A stretch of 60,453 nucleotides of DNA. It comes from Microbacterium sp. T2.11-28. Its GTDB lineage: Bacteria; Actinomycetota; Actinomycetes; Actinomycetales; Microbacteriaceae. The notes beneath the pieces are model-generated. The model ran no database searches and was not told the origin of the DNA. It saw only the letters and a list, made by a program, of their open reading frames with translations. Positions 51,813 through 58,444 of this stretch are shown piece by piece; within the stretch, counting starts at the first letter, position 1; each line of letters starts with the position of its first letter. Made by a program: the position numbers and the translations under genes. The stretch lies in NCBI RefSeq assembly GCF_950097975.1, contig NZ_CATNHF010000004.1, positions 1 to 60,453 of the forward strand. Reading direction: 5' to 3'.

Positions 51813-51883
51813 ACGACGAGAAGGTGACGCAAGCTGCCACTTCGGAACGGACGTGGCGACAACGAGTGCCACCTGCTCGTCGT
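51813..51883. repeat. Intergenic palindrome, copy D
   Basis: ACGACGAGAAGGTGAC (51813-51828) and GCCACCTGCTCGTCGT (51868-51883) pair at 14 of 16 positions. The inner AAGGTGACGCAA matches copy A, and the AACGAGTGCCACC string matches copy E. It lies between convergent small genes. Confidence 0.65.
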
Positions 51884-51894
51884 GCGAGCGGCGG

Positions 51895-52113
51895 TCAGAG
51901 CTTCGCGCCGTCGTCCCACGGGTCGTCGAGGTCGGGAGTGCGGCCGCGCCAGGACTCGTAGGCCATCAGCCACCCGATCGAGATGATCGCGGCGAGGGCA
52001 AGACCGAGCCAGACGCTGCCCAGGACGAGACCGACGACCACGCCGAGCACGAGCAGCGCCACCGTGCCGGCGATCCAGCCGAGCCGGCCCTTCGGCCATC
52101 CGCGCGCACTCAT
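51895..52113 (-). CDS. Small two-helix membrane protein
   Basis: A 72-residue protein with two hydrophobic helices, IAGTVALLVLGVVVGLVLGS and GLALAAIISIGWLMAYESW, and an acidic C-terminal tail (DLDDPWDDGAKL). No family is recognised. ATG 52113 has a weak ribosome site. It lies downstream of the glycosylase-like gene's region on the same strand and is probably an independent housekeeping membrane protein. Confidence 0.7.
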   Translation of the reverse strand: MSARGWPKGRLGWIAGTVALLVLGVVVGLVLGSVWLGLALAAIISIGWLMAYESWRGRTPDLDDPWDDGAKL

Positions 52114-52159
52114 GCCGCCAGCCTAGGCGCAGGCCGGACGGGTCGGCACCGGATGGCCG

Positions 52160-53149
52160 TCAGCGGCCCCGGTGGTCCTCGGGGCTCAGCCGCGGCCCGC
52201 GACGCGGCTCGTGGACCCCGCTCAGCCCGATGAGACGGATCACGCGCTGGCGCTGCCCGCGCCACGGCTCGAGGAGTTCGAGCATGCCGTCGTCGTCGAC
52301 GCGGTGGCCGGTGAGCGCGTAGCCGACCTCGTGGGCGACGTGATAGTCGCCGACGCTCACGGCATCCGGATCGCCGTATGCACGGATGCGCGTCTCGGCA
52401 CTCGTCCACAGCCCCACGCCGCGCAGGCTCGTGAAGACGCGGTCGCGGGTGTCGCCGTCGAGGGCGGCATCGGCCGCGCGCTCGATGGAGGCCCGTCGCG
52501 CGGCGACCGCGGTGACCGTCCGCGCCTGCGGAGGCTCGAGACCGGCGCGGTGCCAGGACCAGCTCGGGATGCGCTGCCAGTCCGCCGGCGGCGCGAACAT
52601 CGGCTTCGGCGTCGGCCCGGGTGCGCGCTCGCCGTGACGGGTGAGGATGGCCCGCCAGGCGCCGAAGGCCTGGAGGCCGGTGACCTTCTGCTCGAAGATC
52701 GCGCTGGCGAGGGCGTCGAAGACGAGGTCGGTGCGGCCCAGGCGGAGCGTCGGATGCCGGCGATGCGTCTCGGCGATGAGCGGGTGGGGGGAGCCGTCGA
52801 AGCCGGCGGGGTCGTCGTCGGCGCCGCAGAGCCGGGGCAGCTGATCGAGCGCCCACGCACGGCCGGGGCCCCACGCGGCGGCGCGCACGCCGTGCCGGGT
52901 GGCGCGGATCGCGAGCGTCGCGACGCCCTCGGGCGTGCGGCTGGCGCGCCAGATGACGCCGCCGGCGGTGGTCTGGGACGGGTCGTGGGCGCCGCGCTGC
53001 TGGAAGGCGACCGCGCGACCGGCGTCGATCGGCGTCGCCGGCCGGAACTCGGTCTCGAGCGGGCGCTCGTGCGAAGCGCGCGCCTGGTCCGCGCTGGGCC
53101 CGTGCGCCCTGGAACCCTGCGCGCTGGGCCCGTGCGCGACCGTCGTCAT
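52160..53149 (-). CDS. AlkA-type DNA-3-methyladenine glycosylase (HhH-GPD)
   Basis: A 329-residue base-excision enzyme. A ~110-residue N-terminal region precedes the HhH-GPD domain: LASAIFEQKVTGLQAFGAWR, then SLRGVGLWTSAETRIRAYG (the helix-hairpin-helix), then the catalytic Asp in SVGDYHVAHEVGYALTGHRV. It should remove alkylated bases. The N-terminus has a local repeat (AHGPSAQGSRAHGPSA) and looks disordered. ATG 53149 is preferred; ATG 53179 would add ten residues. No Ada regulator is adjacent. Confidence 0.88.
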   Translation of the reverse strand: MTTVAHGPSAQGSRAHGPSADQARASHERPLETEFRPATPIDAGRAVAFQQRGAHDPSQTTAGGVIWRASRTPEGVATLAIRATRHGVRAAAWGPGRAWALDQLPRLCGADDDPAGFDGSPHPLIAETHRRHPTLRLGRTDLVFDALASAIFEQKVTGLQAFGAWRAILTRHGERAPGPTPKPMFAPPADWQRIPSWSWHRAGLEPPQARTVTAVAARRASIERAADAALDGDTRDRVFTSLRGVGLWTSAETRIRAYGDPDAVSVGDYHVAHEVGYALTGHRVDDDGMLELLEPWRGQRQRVIRLIGLSGVHEPRRGPRLSPEDHRGR

Positions 53150-53195
53150 GCCGTCACTGTACGTGACGGCCACCGACATCGCGGCGGGGACGGAC

Positions 53196-53900
53196 TCAGA
53201 AGCGGTCGGGCGACGGGGTGCCGTGGCCGTACCGGATCACGACGTCGGCGTGGCGGTCGAAGCGGTAGCCGATGCCCCGCACCGTGCGCACGATGTCCTC
53301 GTAGCGGCCGAGCTTGGAGCGGAGCCGTCGCACGTGCACGTCGATCGTGCGCTCGCCGGGAGCCTCCTCGCCGTCGGCGTGGTTCCACAGCGACGCCACG
53401 AGCTCGGTGCGCTCGATCGTGCGGCCCTCGCGCAGCACGAGGTACTGCAGCAGCTCGAACTCCTTGAAGGTGAGCGCGGCGGCCTCGCCGTCGATGTGGA
53501 CGCGACGGCGCGAGATGTCGATCGTCACGCCGCCCGGGACGTGGTCGTCCTCGGGCTGGTCCTGCTTGGTGCGGGCGATCGCGCTCGGCTCGTGGAGCGC
53601 GAGGCGCACGACGTCGACGTCGCGGCCGCCGGCTCCGGCCGGCGCAAGGGCCACCGTGGCGTAGGTCTCGGCGTGGGGAGCGAGCTCGGACAGCGTGCGC
53701 CGCAGCGCCTCGACCAGCGTCGAGAGCGAGACGCCGTCGGCGGCGGCCTTGACCTCGTCGATGCCGACGTAGAGCGCGAAGCCGCGCGGTGCGGTGCCGG
53801 CCGGAACGGGGCGGGCGGCCGGCGGGGCGGCGGGCGCGATGTCCTCGACGGCGCGGAGGTGACGGGCGGCGGGCTGGGTCAGAAGAGCGGTGTTCGACAT
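53196..53900 (-). CDS. OmpR-type winged-helix protein without a canonical receiver
   Basis: A 234-residue DNA-binding protein. The last ~95 residues are a Trans_reg_C winged helix: LTFKEFELLQYLVLREGRTI, ERTELVASLWNHADG, RTIDVHVRRLRSKLGRYEDI, VRTVRGIGYRF. The first ~130 residues have no phospho-acceptor Asp pattern (FALYVGIDEVKAAADGVSLS; VEALRRTLSELAPHAETYAT) and match no family I know. It is thus an orphan regulator with a novel sensor half. ATG 53900 has GACATCTCCC context only. A leaderless cysteine-rich peptide is encoded 240 nt upstream on the same strand. Confidence 0.85.
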   Translation of the reverse strand: MSNTALLTQPAARHLRAVEDIAPAAPPAARPVPAGTAPRGFALYVGIDEVKAAADGVSLSTLVEALRRTLSELAPHAETYATVALAPAGAGGRDVDVVRLALHEPSAIARTKQDQPEDDHVPGGVTIDISRRRVHIDGEAAALTFKEFELLQYLVLREGRTIERTELVASLWNHADGEEAPGERTIDVHVRRLRSKLGRYEDIVRTVRGIGYRFDRHADVVIRYGHGTPSPDRF

Positions 53901-54110
53901 GGGAGATGTCCTTCGAGAGGAACCCGGGCGATGTGCCTGGAACGGGTTCGGCGTGCTGCGATCGGCCTCGGCGGCCGGTGTGCGAGCGGATCGGCACCGC
54001 ATCGTGGGCGGTGGGCCGACGCTCGTGGGGTGGAGCCGCGTCCTGGATGAGACCTGCGATGGCCTGGATCAGACCGGAGAACAGGGCGGAGGCGGAAGCA
54101 CCCGGCGGGA

Positions 54111-54127
54111 GTCACCGTGTCGGTGAC
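54111..54127 (-). promoter_or_regulatory. Hairpin just after the cysteine-rich leader peptide
   Basis: GTCACCG (54111-54117) and CGGTGAC (54121-54127) form a perfect 7-bp stem with a 3-nt loop, 13 nt after the leader-peptide stop on the minus strand. No U run follows. Confidence 0.45.
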
Positions 54128-54140
54128 GACGTCGCGGTGA

Positions 54141-54236
54141 TCAACACATTCGGCAACACATGGCAACGCGCGGCATCATGATGCCGGCAGATCCGTTCGC
54201 CTCCCGGGCGGACAGAATGCGTGCGTTGTCAGTCAT
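54141..54236 (-). CDS. Leaderless cysteine-rich leader peptide (31 residues)
   Basis: ATG 54236 begins a 31-codon frame ending ...RVAMCCRMC-stop, with three Cys codons among the last five. The ATG lies about where transcription from the promoter at 54244-54273 should begin, so the mRNA would be leaderless. Actinobacteria use short ORFs with terminal cysteines as cysteine-responsive attenuators, so this is likely a regulatory leader for the downstream winged-helix gene, with a hairpin 13 nt after the stop. I cannot show that the peptide is conserved. Confidence 0.6.
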   Translation of the reverse strand: MTDNARILSAREANGSAGIMMPRVAMCCRMC

Positions 54237-54243
54237 GGGCTTG

Positions 54244-54273
54244 ATTATGACGAAGCGTGTCCGGATGTGTCAA
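54244..54273 (-). promoter_or_regulatory. Strong sigma-70-type promoter
   Basis: On the minus strand TTGACA (54273-54268), an 18-nt spacer and CATAAT (54249-54244) form the best consensus promoter in the window. Predicted start is near 54237, one base from the leader-peptide ATG. Confidence 0.7.
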
Positions 54274-54326
54274 ACCGCCCGGATGTCGTCGCCGCAAGAT
54301 GACGCAATGTGACAGATTGCTCAGTG

Positions 54327-54905
54327 ATGACCGACGACACCCCGACCCGGCTGCGCATCGTGGGCACCTCGGGGTCGGGCAAGTCCCGGCTGGCACGGGC
54401 CGTGGCCCGCGCGAGGGCTCTTCCGCTGCTGGAGCTCGACGCCGTGTTCTGGGCCGAGGGGTGGACCTACCGCGACCTCGAGGAGGCCCGCGCGATCGTG
54501 CGGGCGTTCGTCGCCGCCCACCCGGAGGGCTGGGTCGTCGAGGGCAACTGGACCTCCCGCCTGGACGGCCTGCTCGACCCGGGGACCCCGGGCGGCGCCG
54601 ACGCCGTCGTGTGGCTGGACCATCCGCGTGGGCTCGTCATGCGCCGGGTCGTCGGCCGCACGCTGCGCCGGGGCCTGCGGCGAGAGGAGCTCTGGCACGG
54701 CAATCGCGAACGGGTCTCGTCGTGGCTGCGGTGGGCGCCCGAGGAGAACATCGTGCGCTGGGCGTGGACCAACCATCCGGTGATGCGTGAGCGCATGGAG
54801 GAGCGGCTCGCGGCGGGCATGCCGATCGTGCGCCTGCGCGGGCAGCGGGAGGTCGACGCGTGGCTCGCCGCCCTGTCGGCGGACGGGCGTAGCGTGGAGT
54901 CATGA
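54327..54905 (+). CDS. P-loop kinase-like protein (FlaR/adenylate-kinase-related)
   Basis: A 192-residue P-loop NTPase: RIVGTSGSGKSRLARAVARA (Walker A GTSGSGKS), LELDAVFWAEGW (the D-x-x-F-W motif of the topology-modulation/FlaR group), and VVEGNWTSRL, followed by DAVVWLDHPRGLVMRRVVGR (Walker-B-like strand). Probably a small-molecule kinase of unknown substrate. ATG 54327 is preferred over GTG 54309. The stop overlaps the GNAT gene in ATGA, giving a coupled pair. Confidence 0.88.
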   Translation: MTDDTPTRLRIVGTSGSGKSRLARAVARARALPLLELDAVFWAEGWTYRDLEEARAIVRAFVAAHPEGWVVEGNWTSRLDGLLDPGTPGGADAVVWLDHPRGLVMRRVVGRTLRRGLRREELWHGNRERVSSWLRWAPEENIVRWAWTNHPVMRERMEERLAAGMPIVRLRGQREVDAWLAALSADGRSVES

Positions 54906-55195
54906 CCGAACTCCGCTTCGCGAACGAGACGGATGCGTCGCGCTACACCCTGCACCGCGGCGACGACCTCGTGAGCGTCATCGATTACCGGGACGACGGC
55001 ACGACCCTCGCCATGACGCGGGTCTACACGGTGCCGACCTATCGAGGGAAGGGCTTCGCCGCCGAGGTCGTCGACCGGGCCGTCGCCGAGCTCGAGACCA
55101 GGGGCGACCGCGTCGTCCAGCCGGTGTGCTGGTACGCGGCCGACTGGTTCGCGGCGCACCCCGACCGCGCCGCCGTGCTGGCCCGACGAGGCTGA
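54902..55195 (+). CDS. GNAT-family N-acetyltransferase, short (YjdJ/Gtn10-like)
   Basis: A 97-residue single-domain acetyltransferase of the compact class: YTLHRGDDLVSVIDYRDDGT, MTRVYTVPTYRGKGFAAEVV with the acetyl-CoA-binding R-G-x-G-F/A loop, VDRAVAELETRGDRVVQPVC. These small GNATs (COG2388-like) have unknown substrates. Translationally coupled to the P-loop gene. Confidence 0.9.
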   Translation: MTELRFANETDASRYTLHRGDDLVSVIDYRDDGTTLAMTRVYTVPTYRGKGFAAEVVDRAVAELETRGDRVVQPVCWYAADWFAAHPDRAAVLARRG

Positions 55196-55338
55196 CCGCC
55201 CTCCGCCGCTACCGCGCCTACCGCCGACCCGGGGAGCCGTCAATCCCCTCGCCGGTGGTCCGCCGCGCGTCGCAGCATGGGATGACCCGGAGCGGATCCT
55301 CGCTCGGGAAGCCCACGCGGCAGACACCAGGAGGAGTC

Positions 55339-55614
55339 ATGACCCGAGACGTACCCGACGACATCGTCGACGCCGAGCCGGCCGGCGGCTGGAGCAGCAC
55401 CGGACCCGTCGACGCCGAGTCCGGCGCCGACGCCCTGGCGGCCGTGCAGGAGGAGGCTCCCGACGAGGAGACGTCGACGACCCCCGCGGCCCCCGCCCCC
55501 GACGGCGATCTCTCCGACGGCGACAGCCGGGCCTCGGACCCGTACGTCGAGAGCGCCGAGATCCAGCAGGGCCTCGATCCCGACCTCCTCACCGACGAGC
55601 AGGCCGATCGATGA
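55339..55614 (+). CDS. Acidic low-complexity protein
   Basis: A 91-residue acidic, presumably disordered protein (DDIVDAEPAGGWSSTGPVDA; EEAPDEETSTTPAAPAPDGD) ending LDPDLLTDEQADR. No family is recognised. GGAGGAG precedes ATG 55339, a strong ribosome site. The stop overlaps the next gene's start in ATGA, so the two acidic proteins are made together and may act together. Confidence 0.7.
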   Translation: MTRDVPDDIVDAEPAGGWSSTGPVDAESGADALAAVQEEAPDEETSTTPAAPAPDGDLSDGDSRASDPYVESAEIQQGLDPDLLTDEQADR

Positions 55615-55988
55615 GCGGCACGCGCAACGAGTTCGACGAGCCGGGCGCCAACTACCCCGACTCGGCCAAGGACGCGGACCTCGAGCAGCGCGGCGATGCC
55701 GGCGTCGGCGGTGCCGTCGCACACGAGCCCGACGCGCACGAGGACGACGAGGCCCGCGCGGCGGCGGGCGCGCCGGGCGAGGCCACACAGGACGGCCCCG
55801 CTCTGGCGCAGAACGCCGCGACCGACATGCAGCGTCTCGGCGGGGTCGTGCAGCAGGTGCGCGCGGACGTCGGCGGCGAGAGCCTCGAGATCGTCGAGAA
55901 GTCGCTGCGCCGGCGGCTGTCCGACGTCGGCATCACGGTGGCCGACGACGAGGTCACGGCGCTGGCGCGCGACATCGCCGGCTCCTGA
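55611..55988 (+). CDS. Acidic hypothetical protein with helical C-terminus
   Basis: A 125-residue protein. The N-terminal ~65 residues are acidic and disordered (NEFDEPGANYPDSAKDADLE), and the C-terminal ~55 form helices (MQRLGGVVQQVRADVGGESL; EIVEKSLRRRLSDVGITVAD) that look like a small structured domain. Unknown function; coupled to the preceding acidic protein. Converges with the hydrolase at 56008. Confidence 0.7.
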   Translation: MSGTRNEFDEPGANYPDSAKDADLEQRGDAGVGGAVAHEPDAHEDDEARAAAGAPGEATQDGPALAQNAATDMQRLGGVVQQVRADVGGESLEIVEKSLRRRLSDVGITVADDEVTALARDIAGS

Positions 55989-56007
55989 TCCCGAGTCGCG
56001 ACGCCGT

Positions 56008-56823
56008 TCAGCCGAGGAAGCGGAGGATCTCCTCGGCGGCGGGGCCCGCATCGCGGATGAGCGTCTCGTGCCCGTGGCCCGGGATCTCGACGCCGAGCGC
56101 CCCGGGGATCGCGCGGGTGACCTCGTCGCACCACTCCCGCGTCGAGACGCGGTCCCGGCCGCCCCGGACGACCAGGGTGGGAGCGGCGACGCGCGGGTAG
56201 GACTCCTCGGGCCGGTGCGTGAGCATCGCCCGCACCTTGCGGCCGAGGTGCGGCCCGGCGCGGACGTACTCGCGCGCGCCCAGCAGCAGCACCTTCGGGC
56301 TCTCGTCGAGGAGGTCGACGGCCAGGCGGCCCAGCTGCGCCCCCGCCGTCCGGTGGTGCCGGTCGACGGTCGGCGCCACCAGCACCAGGTGGGAGACGGT
56401 GGCGGGATGGCGCACCGCGACCTCGGCGGCGACCTGCGTTCCCATGGAGTGGCCGATGAGCACGACCGGACCGCGGTCGATCTTCCGCAGGTAGGCGCCG
56501 ATCAGGTCGGCGCTGCGCTCGATGGTCGGCGTGCGCGGGGGCTCGGGCGCCTCGCCGTAGCCGGGCTGGTCGATCGCGATCACGCGGCCGTGGGGATGGA
56601 GCCGGCGCGCCAGATCGGCGAACACCTTCCGCCCCATTCCGATGCCGTGCAGCAGCACGAACGTTGCCGCCGCGTCCTCCGCGCCGCGCGCCTCGGCGAG
56701 GAGGGTCATGCCGGCCGCCGTGAAGCGCTCGATGTCGCCGTCGTCGGTGGGCCCGCCCGTGAGCTCGTCGATCGCGGTGTCGACGGCGTCGGCGATGCTC
56801 TCCAGCGGATCCCCGTCACCCAT
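56008..56823 (-). CDS. Alpha/beta hydrolase
   Basis: A 271-residue alpha/beta-fold hydrolase: FVLLHGIGMGRKVFADLARR (HG oxyanion loop), IAIDQPGYGEAPEP, nucleophile elbow VVLIGHSMGTQVAAEVA, acid in PTLVVRGGRDRVS, and His in IPGHGHETLIRDAG. The substrate is unknown. ATG 56823 was chosen; the frame is open further up but inside the opposite-strand DUF2277 gene. Promoter region is the 58 nt shared with DUF2277. Confidence 0.93.
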   Translation of the reverse strand: MGDGDPLESIADAVDTAIDELTGGPTDDGDIERFTAAGMTLLAEARGAEDAAATFVLLHGIGMGRKVFADLARRLHPHGRVIAIDQPGYGEAPEPPRTPTIERSADLIGAYLRKIDRGPVVLIGHSMGTQVAAEVAVRHPATVSHLVLVAPTVDRHHRTAGAQLGRLAVDLLDESPKVLLLGAREYVRAGPHLGRKVRAMLTHRPEESYPRVAAPTLVVRGGRDRVSTREWCDEVTRAIPGALGVEIPGHGHETLIRDAGPAAEEILRFLG

Positions 56824-56881
56824 CCCTCGAGCGTATCGGCGGGCACTGTCGCCCGCGTCCGCACCGTCGTACCGTGGGGGC

Positions 56882-57196
56882 ATGTGCCGCAACATCGTTC
56901 CGCTCCACAACTTCGAGCCCGCTGCGACCGATGACGAGTGCCGTGACGCCGCGCTGCAGTTCGTGCGCAAGATCAGCGGGATGACCAAGCCCGCCAAGGC
57001 GAACCAGGCCGCGTTCGACCGCGCCGTCGACGAGATCGCCCATGCCACCCGGCACCTGCTCGACGATCTCGTCTCTCCGGCGCCCCCGAAGAACCGCGAG
57101 GAGGAGGCGGCCAAGCGGCAGGCGCGCTCGGCCGACAGGTACGAGGCGCTGCGGGCCTTCCAGGAGCAGAAGAAGGCGGCGCGCGCGGCGTCGTGA
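56882..57196 (+). CDS. DUF2277-domain protein
   Basis: A 104-residue protein of the DUF2277 family: MCRNIVPLHNFEPAATDDEC is the invariant N-terminus (M-C-R-[NS]-I-x-x-L-x-N), with ALQFVRKISGMTKPAKANQA and the HATRHLLDDL helix. Function unknown; widespread in actinobacteria and proteobacteria. The C-terminus is Lys/Arg/Ala-rich. ATG 56882. Confidence 0.93.
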   Translation: MCRNIVPLHNFEPAATDDECRDAALQFVRKISGMTKPAKANQAAFDRAVDEIAHATRHLLDDLVSPAPPKNREEEAAKRQARSADRYEALRAFQEQKKAARAAS

Positions 57197-57286
57197 CCGG
57201 ACCGTCCGCCGCGCGGCGGGAGGGCAGTCCGGTGCGCGACGGCGGGCCTCGACCACGATGTCGGGGGTGACTTCTACCGTGGGATC

Positions 57287-58444
57287 ATGCGCATCCTGCA
57301 CACCTCCGACTGGCACATCGGGCGGACCTTCCACGGTCACTCCACGCTCGATGCGCTGCGCGGCGTGCTCGACGCGCTGATCGCCCAGGTCCGCGAGCAC
57401 GCGGTCGACGTGGTGATCGTCGCGGGCGACGTGTTCGACTCCGCCGCCCCGGCCGCCGACTGCTACACCCTGCTGTCCGACACGCTGCGGGGCATCCGCG
57501 AGAGCGGCGCCCGCGTCGTCGTCACGAGCGGCAACCACGACTCGGCGGCGCGGCTCGGCTTCCAGGCGGCGCTGCTGCGCGACGGCATCCACGTGCTCAC
57601 CGACCCACTGGCCGTCGGCACGCCCATCACGATCGACGACGCGCACGGGCCGGTGCACATCTACGGCATCCCGTTCCTCGAGCCGGCTCTGCTGCGGCAC
57701 GTCTGGCCCGGCATCCGCACGCAGGAGGCGGCGCTCTCCCACGCCATGGACCTCGTCCGCGCGAACCTGGCCTCCCGGCAGGCGCCGGGCGCGCGGTCGG
57801 TGGCCGTCGCGCACTGCTTCGCCGCGGGAGTCGAGCCCACGCCGCTGCTCGAGCGCGACATCCAGCAGGGCGGACTCGACGTCGTCCCCCTCGCCGCCTT
57901 CGACGGGGTCGACTACGTCGCGCTCGGCCACATCCACGGCCGCCAGCAGCTCGCCCCGCACATCCGTTACGCGGGGGCGCCCCTGCACTACAGCTTCGGC
58001 GAGGGCCACAAGCCGCGCGGCTCGTGGCTCGTCGATCTCGACGCCGAAGGACTGGCCGAGGTCACCTGGGTCGCCCTTCCGATCCCGCGGCGGGTCGTCA
58101 CGCTCACCGGCCCGCTCGACGAGCTGCTCGCCGACGCGCGCTTCGCCGACGACGAGCAGGCCTGGGTCTGCGCGGAGTACACCGACGACCTCCCGCAGCG
58201 CGACCCGCTGCGCCGGCTGCAGGCGCGTTTCCCGTTCTGCGCGAAGGTGGTGCACACCCCCGCCCGCACCGCCGAGGCGAGCGGCCGCACCTATGTCGAG
58301 CGGGTCCGCTCGGCGCGGAGCGACCGCGAGCTGGTCACCGCCTTCCTGCAGCACGTGCGAGAGGGCGCGGGCCCGAGCGAGCGCGAGCAGGAGCTCATCG
58401 ACGACGTCCTGGCCGAGCGGGTGCGCGTGGAGGCGTCGGCGTGA
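57287..58444 (+). CDS. sbcD: Exonuclease SbcD (Mre11-like)
   Basis: A 385-residue metal-dependent nuclease subunit. Calcineurin-type phosphodiesterase motifs are in order: MRILHTSDWHIGRTFHG, VIVAGDVFDSAAP, VVTSGNHDSAARLG, VAHCFAAGVEP and YVALGHIHGRQQL (metal-binding His). It cleaves hairpins and DNA ends together with SbcC, in repair and removal of palindromes. It overlaps sbcC in GTGA, so the subunits are co-translated. Confidence 0.97.
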   Translation: MRILHTSDWHIGRTFHGHSTLDALRGVLDALIAQVREHAVDVVIVAGDVFDSAAPAADCYTLLSDTLRGIRESGARVVVTSGNHDSAARLGFQAALLRDGIHVLTDPLAVGTPITIDDAHGPVHIYGIPFLEPALLRHVWPGIRTQEAALSHAMDLVRANLASRQAPGARSVAVAHCFAAGVEPTPLLERDIQQGGLDVVPLAAFDGVDYVALGHIHGRQQLAPHIRYAGAPLHYSFGEGHKPRGSWLVDLDAEGLAEVTWVALPIPRRVVTLTGPLDELLADARFADDEQAWVCAEYTDDLPQRDPLRRLQARFPFCAKVVHTPARTAEASGRTYVERVRSARSDRELVTAFLQHVREGAGPSEREQELIDDVLAERVRVEASA

